33,950 nucleotides of DNA from Candidatus Obscuribacterales bacterium (GCA_019745505.1 JAIETE010000250.1:1-33950), one strand, 5' to 3'; positions 18,050 to 26,154 are shown, counted from the first letter of the stretch. The notes: a model not told the origin generated them from the sequence alone. Made by a program: numbers and translations.

Positions 18050-18120
18050 GTGCCCAGCAATTTGGCGCCCGCGCCCCTTTACCACGGCACCCCCAAACCC
18101 GGCATCCCCTTTCGGACCTA
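18050..18120 (+). other. C-rich leader of the second kinase gene
   Basis: The plus strand here is rich in C runs (for example CACCCCCAAACCC) and poor in G and structure. It directly precedes a start codon with no clear Shine-Dalgarno. It could be a rut-like or protein-binding leader. This is composition only. Confidence 0.3.
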
Positions 18121-18123
18121 AGC

Positions 18124-19824
18124 ATGAAGCTTTGTCTGATCTGCAATTTCCAGACAGCTACCGACGGGCAAGATATTTGCCCGCGTGACGGCTCGTCTAT
18201 GGTCACCGTCGGCGAAGACCCGCTTTTGGGTCTGGTTGTCGAAGGTCGATATCGAATCGAGTCGGTAATCGGACAAGGTTCGGCAGGTACTGTTTATAAG
18301 GCAATCCAGGAACTTATCGGACGTGAAGTTGCCATCAAAGTGCTTCACGACTACTTGGTATCCGATGAGGAATTTATCAAGCGATTCAGGCAGGAAGCAA
18401 AAGCATCCAGCCGGCTCAGCCACCCCAATATCATCACTATCTACGATTTCGGCGTTCTGCCCAAGACCGGGCGCCCGTATATCGCGATGGACTTGTTGCG
18501 CGGCACTCCTCTTTCCGAGATGATTGCCGATCGCGGCTATTTGCCGATGGAAGAAGGTATTCCGATTTTGTCGCAAGTCTGTGCCGCGCTTGCCGAGGCG
18601 CATCGCCAGGGCGTTGTTCACCGCGACGTCAAGCCTGAAAACATCGTTCTTGTGGAACGCAGCGGTCAGAAGATGTTCCCCATCGTAGTGGACTTCGGCA
18701 TCGCGCGACTGGTGCAGGAAGAATCGGACGTAGCCAAAATCACTCGCACAGGAACCGTCTGCGGCAGCCCGACATATATGAGTCCGGAACAGTGCACTTC
18801 CAGCAAGGTCGACCACCGAAGCGACATTTATTCGGTCGGCATCGTTATTTATGAAACATTGACCGGCACTGTGCCTTTCATGTCCGACGAATTGGCGAAA
18901 GTCATGGCTATGCATTTGACCGACCCGCCTACCCCTATCAACAAAGTTCGTCCGGACCTGCAATTCCCTGAAATGCTGGAGCGCGTGGTTTCGAAAGCGC
19001 TTTCCAAAAACCCCGACGATCGCTTCCAGGATATGGACGATCTGGCATCGGCCATTACCGAAGCAGCCAAACAACCGGCGCCTAATCCGCTCGCCGTATC
19101 GCAACCACTGCCGGTGCTGCAACCGGGACCACTGGCCGCCAGTGAAGACATCGGCGGAACGGTAGCTCGCCAAAAGACACAAGAAGTCGACAAAGACAGC
19201 CGCGAATTTATTCAGCCCAAGCCAAACACAAAAGATCTGGCTACCCGCGCTTTGGAAGAATTGCAGCAAAGATCATCGGGAGAATTTGCCGAACTGAGTC
19301 CTGCTCAAATCAAGACGACTCAAGCTCATCAGAAGTTGACCGCTCCCAAGCATTCATCGGCAAAACACTCATCACAAGCCGTTTATAAGAGTGCACCAAA
19401 AGGTATCGGGCTCGATCTCGCCGGCATTTTGCGCATTGGCGTACCGGTAGTTATCGGCCTCGTTTTAGTGACGGTGGCATTGTTCTACGCAAATGGCGCA
19501 ATGAGCAGCAAAGTAACACCGGTTCGCAAGCCTCAGACGATTGCCGATGCGGAAAACCTGGTTAAAAGCGGCAAAGAAGACGATGCTATTCCTATTATCG
19601 AGTTCATCAAAAAGGACGCCAAAGGCAAATTGCCCAAAGCTCAGATGGACAAAATCAACAGTCTCTATTTGAAAATCGCCAAGGCATATGCCGGTGACGA
19701 GCGCTATTCAGAAGCGATTGCCCTGCTCAATAAGATACCGCCGAAGACCCAGGACGCCAAAGAGATCAAGAAATTGCTCCGGCAATATCGCCGCGCCCAG
19801 CAGGATGTCGTAAAAAAAAAGTAG
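18124..19824 (+). CDS. zinc-ribbon Ser/Thr kinase with one membrane helix and TPR-like outer domain
   Basis: 566 residues. It starts with MKLCLICNF...CPRDG (C4, C7, C17), the same type of short ribbon as in the 969-residue kinase. The Hanks kinase domain (about 43-310) is complete: G50/G52, K72 in VAIK, catalytic D168 in HRDVKPEN, DFG at D190 and GSPTYMSPEQ. A Pro/Gln-rich linker follows, then one membrane helix at about 434-457 and an outside domain with two or three TPR-like helix pairs (about 470-560). It probably senses an envelope or surface signal and phosphorylates cytoplasmic partners. ATG at 18124 has only a weak ribosome binding site. The end has nine A residues just before the stop codon. 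Confidence 0.92.
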   Translation: MKLCLICNFQTATDGQDICPRDGSSMVTVGEDPLLGLVVEGRYRIESVIGQGSAGTVYKAIQELIGREVAIKVLHDYLVSDEEFIKRFRQEAKASSRLSHPNIITIYDFGVLPKTGRPYIAMDLLRGTPLSEMIADRGYLPMEEGIPILSQVCAALAEAHRQGVVHRDVKPENIVLVERSGQKMFPIVVDFGIARLVQEESDVAKITRTGTVCGSPTYMSPEQCTSSKVDHRSDIYSVGIVIYETLTGTVPFMSDELAKVMAMHLTDPPTPINKVRPDLQFPEMLERVVSKALSKNPDDRFQDMDDLASAITEAAKQPAPNPLAVSQPLPVLQPGPLAASEDIGGTVARQKTQEVDKDSREFIQPKPNTKDLATRALEELQQRSSGEFAELSPAQIKTTQAHQKLTAPKHSSAKHSSQAVYKSAPKGIGLDLAGILRIGVPVVIGLVLVTVALFYANGAMSSKVTPVRKPQTIADAENLVKSGKEDDAIPIIEFIKKDAKGKLPKAQMDKINSLYLKIAKAYAGDERYSEAIALLNKIPPKTQDAKEIKKLLRQYRRAQQDVVKKK

Positions 19825-19864
19825 CTAAGACTCAGTAGCCGGAACTCTGAGGACGCCTTCTTAG
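19825..19864. repeat. nested inverted repeats after the kinase stop
   Basis: CTAAGA/TCTTAG encloses CTCAG/CTGAG in the convergent gap between the kinase and accA. No T-run follows, so it may stabilise 3' ends rather than terminate. Confidence 0.35.
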
Positions 19865-19940
19865 AGCAGGATTAAGGCGGGCACGCCGATTTCCAGCCGG
19901 AAGAGCGCAATCTGCCGCCTATTTTCAGAAACGCGATGCC

Positions 19941-20912
19941 TTAGACAGCCGCTTCTTTGAATCGTCCCATGTCGCGGAACTTCTTCTGGCGGTCTGCACG
20001 AACATCATCACCGGACATAGCCAGCAATTTTTCCAGCTGTTTTATAACGGCTTTCTTCGCGTTCTGAGCAGCCACATCGTAATCATGATGCGCTCCACCC
20101 AAAGGCTCCTCAATCACTTCATCGATGACGCCGAGATCGAGAATTTCCCTGGCTGTGATCTTCATCGCTTTGGCCGCATCGTCACGCTTGTCGGCCGAGC
20201 GCCAGAGAATCGATGCACAACCCTCAGGCGAAATTACCGAGTAGACCGAATGTTCCAACATCAAAATGCGGTTGGCGACACCAACGGCAAGCGCTCCGCC
20301 GGAGCCGCCTTCACCGGTGACGATGGCTATTACAGGCACCTTCAAGCCTGCCAGTTCGAATAAATTGACGGCGATCGCTTCGGCCTGGTTATGCTCTTCG
20401 GCCGCCATGCCCGGGTAAGCGCCGGGTGTGTCGATTAGAGTGACGACCGGCAGTCCGAATTTTTCAGCGTGTTTGAAAAGACGCAGAGCCTTTCTGTAAC
20501 CTTCGGGCTGAGGCATACCAAAATTGCACTGTTGTTTGTCGCGCAGAGAGCGCCCCTTCTCGGTTCCGACCGCCACTACCTTGTAATCACCAAGGTGCAG
20601 CAGACCGGTCACCATCGCCGGATCGTCCATGCCCTTGCGGTCGCCGTGCAGTTCCATCCAGTTGGGATCCCAACGGGTGAAGTAATCCCTTGTATAAGGT
20701 CTTTGCGGGTGGCGGGCAATTGCCAGGTGATCGCTGGCGCTCAGATTCGAGTAGAGTGAGCGGCGCAGATTTTCATACTGCTTCTTAAGATGCGTGATGT
20801 CGCTTTCCAGCTCGGGGTGATCGACAAGCTGTTTTTGCAAAGCCTCTATTTGCTGGGCCAGCAATTCCAAGGGCTTTTCAAATTCCAGGGGAATCGCTTT
20901 CTTGTCCGTCAA
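19941..20912 (-). CDS. accA: acetyl-CoA carboxylase carboxyltransferase subunit alpha
   Basis: 323 residues, the usual length. With AccD it transfers CO2 from carboxybiotin to acetyl-CoA, giving malonyl-CoA for fatty-acid synthesis in the cytoplasm. An N-terminal coiled coil (about 12-55) precedes the crotonase-fold core. Typical segments are LHGDRKGMDDPAMVTGLL, LIDTPGAYPGMAAEE and GEGGSGGALAVGVANR, with PEGCASILWR following. The start is TTG at 20912 with AGAGGTG upstream; no better ATG exists. It lies 37 bases after accD in an accD-accA operon, the beta subunit first. Confidence 0.97.
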   Translation of the reverse strand: MTDKKAIPLEFEKPLELLAQQIEALQKQLVDHPELESDITHLKKQYENLRRSLYSNLSASDHLAIARHPQRPYTRDYFTRWDPNWMELHGDRKGMDDPAMVTGLLHLGDYKVVAVGTEKGRSLRDKQQCNFGMPQPEGYRKALRLFKHAEKFGLPVVTLIDTPGAYPGMAAEEHNQAEAIAVNLFELAGLKVPVIAIVTGEGGSGGALAVGVANRILMLEHSVYSVISPEGCASILWRSADKRDDAAKAMKITAREILDLGVIDEVIEEPLGGAHHDYDVAAQNAKKAVIKQLEKLLAMSGDDVRADRQKKFRDMGRFKEAAV

Positions 20913-20949
20913 AATACACCTCTGCTGTTTGCTCTGAGCGAGCGTTCTT

Positions 20950-21861
20950 CTATCTAGTAACCGCTTTGGGCCGGGGTGGGGCCGATTGAGTTTTTTTCGC
21001 GCTGGTATGGAACTTGATCAGGTAGGCGAGTTTTTCTTTCAGTTTGGCTCGCTCAACAACCATGTCCACTTGACCGTGTTTGAGCAGATATTCCGCGGTC
21101 TGGAAATCGGCCGGCAATTTCTGCCTGATCGTTTGTTCGATAACACGCCTTCCGGCAAAGCCTATGCGAGCACCGGGCTCGGCTATCTGTATGTCGCCGA
21201 GCATGGCGAAGCTGGCTGTAACGCCACCATATGTAGGTTCAGACAAAATCGAGATATAGAGAAGACCGGCATCAGAAAAGCTCTTCAAAGCGGAGCTGGT
21301 CTTCGCCAATTGCATAAGCGAAAAGATGCCTTCCTGCATGCGTGCGCCGCCGGAAGAGGATACAAGGATTAGAGGCATCCGCTTCTCGGTGGCATATTCG
21401 GTGATGCGAGCGACTTTCTCGCCTACTACCGACCCCATCGAACCGCCGAAGTGTCCGAAGTCCATCACTCCCAGGCAGGCATTCTCGCCGGCAATCTGCC
21501 CTTCACCCGTAATGACGGCTTCTCTCAGCCCGGACTTGCGAGAAGCCTCGGTCTGGCGCTTAACATAAGAATCGGTGTCGACAAATTTGAGCGGATCGGC
21601 CGACTCGAGATTTGCATCCAATTCGTGAAATGTGCCGTGGTCGACGAGTTGCTCGATGCGTTGCATTGCGCCGATGCGGAAGTGATATTGACACTTCGGG
21701 CAGACATGGAGGTTATGCCGCAATTGGCTGGTGTATAAGAGCTCGCGGCACTGAAAGCATTGCGTCCAGAGAGCGCAATACTCGTCTGTCGCCAGTGGTA
21801 ATTTGACTTCTTCGGCTTCGCGTTGCTTCTTGCGCGACGCAAACCATTCTTTCAAGTCCAT
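20950..21861 (-). CDS. accD: acetyl-CoA carboxylase carboxyltransferase subunit beta
   Basis: 303 residues, normal. It is the partner of AccA in the carboxyltransferase tetramer. The N-terminal zinc finger is intact (CFQC at about 35-38 and CPKC at about 54-57, a CxxC-x15-CxxC arrangement). The core carries DFGHFGGSMGSVVGEK, SSSGGARMQEGIFSLMQ and SEPTYGGVTASFAMLGD, the oxyanion-hole and CoA-binding regions. ATG start. It heads the accD-accA pair and is divergent from rsmE with 124 bases between, so the accDA promoter lies at 21862-21985; I cannot place its boxes securely. Confidence 0.97.
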   Translation of the reverse strand: MDLKEWFASRKKQREAEEVKLPLATDEYCALWTQCFQCRELLYTSQLRHNLHVCPKCQYHFRIGAMQRIEQLVDHGTFHELDANLESADPLKFVDTDSYVKRQTEASRKSGLREAVITGEGQIAGENACLGVMDFGHFGGSMGSVVGEKVARITEYATEKRMPLILVSSSGGARMQEGIFSLMQLAKTSSALKSFSDAGLLYISILSEPTYGGVTASFAMLGDIQIAEPGARIGFAGRRVIEQTIRQKLPADFQTAEYLLKHGQVDMVVERAKLKEKLAYLIKFHTSAKKTQSAPPRPKAVTR

Positions 21862-21985
21862 GCAGCGAAACCCAGTTTGACTTTACTTCCAACACCCGTC
21901 TTGCCAAGGCACTGCCCCTGAAAACTACCCAGGGGGGTGGTATAGGGCTTATGCTATGCAAGCAGTCAGTGATTATATCAAATAG

Positions 21986-22810
21986 ATGCAAATACCCAGG
22001 TTTTTCATACAACCGGAGCAAATAGACGAGAATCTCTCAGCCGTGCGCATCGAGGACGCCGCCCTGGTTCATCAGATAGGACGAGTGCTTCGCCTTGGCG
22101 TCGGGGCGCGCGTAATCTTGCTTAACGGCGAGGGCGGTATCTTTCATTGCCGCATAGAGCGGCAGCAGAAGGGCTATATCGAGCTTGTCATTGAGCAAAA
22201 AGAAAGGGAATTAAGTGAGAATTCCGTCGGATTAACGGTGGCCATGCCGCTTATAAAACCAGCCCGCTTCGAATGGGCCCTGGAAAAACTAACCGAATTA
22301 GGCGCTACAACCATCATTCCGCTTGTAACACATAGAACCGTTCAGAAACCTTCGGACAACGAAGATGGCAAGAAGAAGAACGGCAAGGGCGGCAATGTCA
22401 AGAAAGAGCGCTGGAATTCAATCGTCAGAGAAGCGGCGGAGCAATCGGAAAGAACTGCGATACCAAAGGTGGTTGCACCACAAAATTTCAGCGACTATCT
22501 AAATGAACTAACCAGAGCCAATCAATCGGACGAACAGACAAAAGATCTGCAATACATATTCGCCGAGCGCAACAAATGCCTCCATCTGTCCATGCACCTT
22601 TTCAAGGAGAGAAGCGCCGGCGGCTTGGACAAAAACATCTCAATCTGCTTTGGCCCCGAAGGGGGCTTTACTGATGCCGAGCTTTCTCTGGCAGCTGAAG
22701 CAAATCTTACTTTCGCATCTCTAGGAAAATTGATTTTGAGATCGGAGACAGCTGCCGTAGCTGCTGCAGCCATTATTAGTGCTATGCGCGATCTAAAAAA
22801 CATCGATTAG
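21986..22810 (+). CDS. rsmE: 16S rRNA m3U1498 methyltransferase RsmE
   Basis: 274 residues, somewhat longer than the usual 245. It methylates N3 of U1498 in 16S rRNA using S-adenosylmethionine. Family marks are the N-terminal PUA-like domain (MQIPRFFI and HQIGRVLRLGVG), AMPLIKPARFEWALEKLTELG, REAAEQSERTAIPKV, and the SPOUT knot CFGPEGGFTDAEL with LGKLILRSETAAVAAAAII. A Lys/Gly/Asn-rich insertion at about residues 128-141 explains part of the extra length. ATG start with no visible Shine-Dalgarno, so it may be leaderless or weakly translated. Confidence 0.95.
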   Translation: MQIPRFFIQPEQIDENLSAVRIEDAALVHQIGRVLRLGVGARVILLNGEGGIFHCRIERQQKGYIELVIEQKERELSENSVGLTVAMPLIKPARFEWALEKLTELGATTIIPLVTHRTVQKPSDNEDGKKKNGKGGNVKKERWNSIVREAAEQSERTAIPKVVAPQNFSDYLNELTRANQSDEQTKDLQYIFAERNKCLHLSMHLFKERSAGGLDKNISICFGPEGGFTDAELSLAAEANLTFASLGKLILRSETAAVAAAAIISAMRDLKNID

Positions 22811-22819
22811 AGATCAAAA

Positions 22820-22978
22820 GATACCAGTGATACCACCATTAATGCGCACCACTGGAGATACCACCGACAAACGCATATGCGGCAGCAATACTTTAGCTAT
22901 ACGCATTAACGAAAACGCTTACTGCTCGGCTGTTTTCGAACACAGGGTACTGCTTGGAAATAGTGCGCCCGTGGTATC
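22820..22978. promoter_or_regulatory. repeated GATACCAC motifs upstream of yggS
   Basis: GATACCAG at 22820-22827, GATACCAC at 22829-22836 and 22857-22864, and the inverted GTGGTATC at 22971-22978. The group lies 50-210 bases upstream of a possible yggS promoter and could be binding sites for one regulator. No factor is identified. Confidence 0.4.
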
Positions 22979-23029
22979 AAAACACTCGTTTACGATGAGC
23001 AGAATTTCCAGAAAAATTCCCTGTTTGAC

Positions 23030-23060
23030 TTGACAAAGCAGTGTGTTGCGAGGCTTAATA
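23030..23060 (+). promoter_or_regulatory. possible yggS-sepF promoter
   Basis: A perfect -35 TTGACA (23030-23035) and a TTAATA box (23055-23060) with a 19-base spacer, longer than ideal. It lies 15 bases before the first yggS ATG. It would fit better if translation begins at the second ATG, 23135. Confidence 0.35.
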
Positions 23061-23074
23061 GTAGGCGTTTTTAA

Positions 23075-23794
23075 ATGTCAGTCAAAGCTGAGCAGAGCGG
23101 GTTTACGCAATTCGCTTTGCTTCTCCGGGAAGGCATGAGTGTGGCTAGCAACCTAGCTCGTATCCGAGGTGCAATGGGCGGCAACAAAGTCACCCTGATC
23201 GCAGTAGCGAAAAGCGCCTCGCTTACACAAATCGAAGAAGCATTCGAGAATGGTGTCACCGAATTTGGTGAAAACAGGATCCAGGATGCCATCGATCGGC
23301 GCAACAAATTGCCCGAGCGAATTGCCACCAACTGCAACTGGCATTTTATCGGTCATCTGCAGACCAACAAGGTGAAGAAGGCGGTTGGATATTTCCAGCT
23401 TATCCACTCGGTTGATTCGCTTCGACTAGCTTCCGAAATTTCTTTAGAAGCTAGTAAAAAAAATATGGTGCAATCAGTACTAATTCAAGTTAAGATACTT
23501 ACTGATGATACTAAATCTGGTTACACCCCAGAGACGTTGAAAGAAGAGATGGCTGATTTGCTTAAACTGAGCAACATCAAAATCGAAGGATTGATGACCA
23601 TCTCGCCTCTGATCGAAGACCGTGAGACATGGTTCGAGTGCTTCAACGGACTAAGAAATCTGCGAGATGAGCTGGCGCAAAAACACTCAGTCGAATTGAA
23701 AGAACTTTCGATGGGTATGTCAGCAGACTGGCTGGAAGCAGTGGAAGCAGGATCAACAATGGTCCGTCTCGGCAGAGCAATATTTCAAGTTTGA
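23075..23794 (+). CDS. yggS: pyridoxal-phosphate homeostasis protein (YggS/PLPBP)
   Basis: 239 residues; the family is usually 225-235. It binds pyridoxal 5'-phosphate without known catalysis and balances vitamin B6 and amino-acid pools. Marks: LIAVAKSAS with the PLP lysine K46, GVTEFGENRIQDA, NWHFIGHLQTNK, IHSVDSLRLA, LIQVKI, GLMTISPL, and the phosphate site LSMGMSADWLEAVEAGSTMVRLGRAIF. The first ATG is at 23075, but the sequence from the second ATG at 23135 (MSVASNLARIRG) matches the usual N-terminus better, so the true start may be there. It is followed 75 bases later by sepF, a pairing common in Cyanobacteria, Firmicutes and Actinobacteria. Confidence 0.96.
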   Translation: MSVKAEQSGFTQFALLLREGMSVASNLARIRGAMGGNKVTLIAVAKSASLTQIEEAFENGVTEFGENRIQDAIDRRNKLPERIATNCNWHFIGHLQTNKVKKAVGYFQLIHSVDSLRLASEISLEASKKNMVQSVLIQVKILTDDTKSGYTPETLKEEMADLLKLSNIKIEGLMTISPLIEDRETWFECFNGLRNLRDELAQKHSVELKELSMGMSADWLEAVEAGSTMVRLGRAIFQV

Positions 23795-23869
23795 ACCCCG
23801 CTACAAGCGGATTTTGGATAAGGGAAGGGAAAGCAAAGTTATTTCGGCGAGAGGGTAAGGAGGGACGCA

Positions 23870-24379
23870 GTGAGCATAGTTACAAAGCTAAAAAGTTTTT
23901 GGTTCGGACCGGCAGACAACTACGACAGAGAAGATTTCGAAGATTTGTTCGATACGACTGACGAAGTTTATGCCACCAACGGGCAGCTGGCATTGGACAA
24001 GGCACCGATGGACGCGGTCAAACCGCCAGTCAGACAGCCTTCAAACAATTACGGCAGTCAAGTCGTGACGCACCCGAGTGCTCAAGCAGCCAGTGAAGTG
24101 CTGGTCATAGAGCCTCGTCAATTTGAAGAGTCGATCGACATCGTTGAGCATCTTCGCGGACGCAAATCCGTATTGCTCAATCTCCACATGCTGGACAACG
24201 AAAACAGCCAGCGCGTGGTCGATTTCCTCTCCGGCGCTTGCCACGCAATCGACGGGCATCAGCAACGCATCGGCGAAGGTGTATTCCTGTTCGCACCATC
24301 CTCAGTGGTAATCCAATCCGAATCGACGTCCTCCAAGGCAATCAAGGACGCTTTCTGGAATAAGGCAACAACCATCTAG
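23870..24379 (+). CDS. sepF: cell division protein SepF
   Basis: 169 residues. SepF links FtsZ polymers to the membrane and shapes the division septum. The N-terminus (MSIVTKLKSFWFGP) is an amphipathic membrane-targeting helix. An acidic, disordered linker follows (about residues 18-75). The C-terminal domain carries the family marks EVLVIEPRQFEES, RKSVLLNLHMLD, RVVDFLSGACHAIDG and GVFLFAPSSVVI. GTG start with AGGAGG six bases upstream. It is likely co-transcribed with yggS and ends at a strong terminator. Confidence 0.96.
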   Translation: MSIVTKLKSFWFGPADNYDREDFEDLFDTTDEVYATNGQLALDKAPMDAVKPPVRQPSNNYGSQVVTHPSAQAASEVLVIEPRQFEESIDIVEHLRGRKSVLLNLHMLDNENSQRVVDFLSGACHAIDGHQQRIGEGVFLFAPSSVVIQSESTSSKAIKDAFWNKATTI

Positions 24380-24410
24380 GCAATCAACGGACATCCTACG
24401 GAATCAGCGA

Positions 24411-24438
24411 AGAGCCGCCCAAAAGGCGGCTCTTTTAT
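24411..24438 (+). terminator. intrinsic terminator after sepF
   Basis: AGAGCCGCC and GGCGGCTCT form a perfect 9-bp stem around CAAAA, followed by a T-rich run. Confidence 0.9.
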
Positions 24439-24442
24439 ATGC

Positions 24443-24556
24443 GATTATGTTTCATCAACGGCAAACTCGCTCGATTGAAAAGTCGCCCCGATCCATATAA
24501 AGGATTAGGAAATTGGATGGCATCACCCGTGATGCCAAATGATTATGTTTCATCAA
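24443..24556. repeat. 16-bp direct repeat pair
   Basis: GATTATGTTTCATCAA occurs at 24443-24458 and again at 24541-24556, 98 bases apart, in the convergent gap between sepF and the M23 gene. It may be a duplication scar or binding sites. Confidence 0.6.
24519..24536 (-). terminator. hairpin beyond the M23 peptidase gene
   Basis: GGCATCA and TGATGCC pair around a 4-base loop, 38 bases past the M23 gene stop on the minus strand. Only a short T-rich tail follows, so termination is plausible but not sure. Confidence 0.4.
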
Positions 24557-24573
24557 ATTGAAACTTCGCCAAC

Positions 24574-25458
24574 CTATTTAATAGCGTTGGCAAACCAGTT
24601 GCCCGGATTGCTGGCAGCCTTATTGCAATAGATGCTGAAGTGCAGATGGGGACCATTGGCACGACCGGTCTGACCGATGCGTCCAATCAGCTCTCCGGCT
24701 TTGACTTGTTGTCCTTTGGTCACGTGCAATTTCTGCAAATGGATGTAAAAGGAAACAATTCCCTGCCCATGATCGATGGCCACACAATTGCCGTGGAGCT
24801 TAAAGCCGGTTCTCGCCAGGACTACAACCCCGGGGGCGCATGCCACTACCGGTGATCCCGCAGCACCGGCGAAATCGAGCCCGGAATGGAAATAGTCTTT
24901 GAGAAACTTACCGTTGACCGTTCGTCTCACACCAAACGGAGTCGAGGTTCTGGCTCTGGATGGTCTTGTGAAATCCTGCGTCCAAAACCGTTGCGCGGAG
25001 CAAGTCTCCTTAGCGGCATTCACCGCCTCTTCTTCACCGGGCGAAGTATTGAAGTTGTCCTTCGACTTCGGCAAAGTCAAGTACCGCATCTGAAATTTGC
25101 CGTCCAAGACTTTCAATTTCACTGATGCATTGTCGTTTTTCAGAGTATAAGTGCCCGGATCCAGTTCCAAAGAGGGAGCAAGAATAGCCTTGTATATATG
25201 TTGTCCATCTCCTTCACCGGGAGCGGCAGCCGACGGAAACAATTTATAAGTCTGTCGCGCGAACGTAAAAGTCGGAGAGTCCTCAGCCGTCTCTGTCTTG
25301 TAAATGACCTCTATCGGTTGCCCTTGCTTTGCGGAGGAGGAGGAAAGGGAAAGCTCGGCGCAATCGGCAGCGCAAAATGCAGACAGGGAAAAGAGCAGGG
25401 ATAAACTTATCCCGTGCAATCGGCGCAAGACTGAATTCGTTCTTAGCGAATTGGTCAA
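24574..25458 (-). CDS. exported M23-family peptidase (LytM-like)
   Basis: 294 residues with a signal peptide (hydrophobic core about 15-28, ending near ADCAE). The middle, about residues 30-130, is a beta-rich region. The M23 domain at about 165-290 has the full zinc set: HSGLDFAG (H and D ligands), YIHLQKL with the catalytic histidine, and GPHLHFS with the HxH ligand. It would cut peptidoglycan cross-bridges in the envelope, so it is an active enzyme rather than a degenerate LytM activator. The neighbouring sepF suggests, but does not show, a role in cell separation. The start is TTG at 25458; later TTG codons are possible. Confidence 0.92.
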   Translation of the reverse strand: MTNSLRTNSVLRRLHGISLSLLFSLSAFCAADCAELSLSSSSAKQGQPIEVIYKTETAEDSPTFTFARQTYKLFPSAAAPGEGDGQHIYKAILAPSLELDPGTYTLKNDNASVKLKVLDGKFQMRYLTLPKSKDNFNTSPGEEEAVNAAKETCSAQRFWTQDFTRPSRARTSTPFGVRRTVNGKFLKDYFHSGLDFAGAAGSPVVACAPGVVVLARTGFKLHGNCVAIDHGQGIVSFYIHLQKLHVTKGQQVKAGELIGRIGQTGRANGPHLHFSIYCNKAASNPGNWFANAIK

Positions 25459-25490
25459 GTTGAGGGGATTCCTAGAAGAGCTGAGCCGAA

Positions 25491-25958
25491 CTATTTCTTT
25501 TTCTTCTCTGATTTCTCAGCCTTTTCCGCCTTCTCTGCCGGCACCAATTGGTCAATGGCGTCGGTAAGCGCGTCTACCTTTTCCATAGGAATTGCGACGC
25601 CCTTCTTGGTCGGCTTCTCTTCTTGATCTTTGTCGAGATACCATTCGCGAATGTGCAAATATCTGGTACCGCGATATTCACCAACGTATACGTTGATCGA
25701 CTCGCCGCGAGCCTTTTCATGCACGGTCACTCGCTCGTCGAGCGATCCGTCCGAAGGACCGATTTGCGAAATCGCATCTTTCAATGCCTCGCATTTCTCC
25801 ACCGGCAGTGCCACACCTTTCTTGGTCGGCTTTTCTTCTTGATCTTTGTCGAGATACCATTCGCGGATGTGCAAGTATTTGGTGCCGCGATACTCGCCGA
25901 TGTAGACGTTAATCGTCTCGCCTCGAGCCTTCTCATGAACAGTGATACGCTCTTCCAA
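25491..25958 (-). CDS. tandem PC4/p15-like single-strand nucleic-acid binding protein
   Basis: 155 residues made of two nearly identical domains (about 3-66 and 75-138), each with TVHEKARGE.INVY.GEYRG, YLHIREWYLDKDQEEKPTKK and GVA.P.EK. They match the PC4 (YdbC-like) fold, which binds single-stranded DNA or RNA as a dimer. The tandem form could make the dimer within one chain. The C-terminal tail is a Lys/Glu run ending KKKK. The start is TTG at 25958 with GAGGAGG upstream, which decides it. It lies 32 bases upstream of the M23 gene on the same strand and is divergent from obgE. It may act in transcription or genome maintenance. Confidence 0.88.
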   Translation of the reverse strand: MEERITVHEKARGETINVYIGEYRGTKYLHIREWYLDKDQEEKPTKKGVALPVEKCEALKDAISQIGPSDGSLDERVTVHEKARGESINVYVGEYRGTRYLHIREWYLDKDQEEKPTKKGVAIPMEKVDALTDAIDQLVPAEKAEKAEKSEKKKK

Positions 25959-26081
25959 TGGATGTTCCTCCTCACCACTAAGTCTGAGAGTTTTGTTCTT
26001 AACCGATTTATCGGTGACTCAAGACTTCTTTACGGGTCTGTTTCCTTCTTCAATCTGCCACTTGAAAGACATTATTTAACT

Positions 26082-26154
26082 GATCTCAGTATATCTATTA
26101 CTTTAAAAGATCTAGATCTGATAATCATAAGGATCATGATCTTAGGTCAAGATC
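26082..26154. promoter_or_regulatory. GATC-rich AT-rich region between the PC4 gene and obgE
   Basis: Six GATC sites occur in 73 bases, including the palindrome AGATCTAGATCT (26108-26119) and the inverted pair GATCTT/AAGATC (26138-26154). It lies in the shared upstream region of two divergent genes. Confidence 0.5.

Noticed and set aside
18118..19269. 383-codon frame opposite the second kinase
   Set aside because: Antisense to conserved kinase motifs, composition unlike a real protein, and no start signals.
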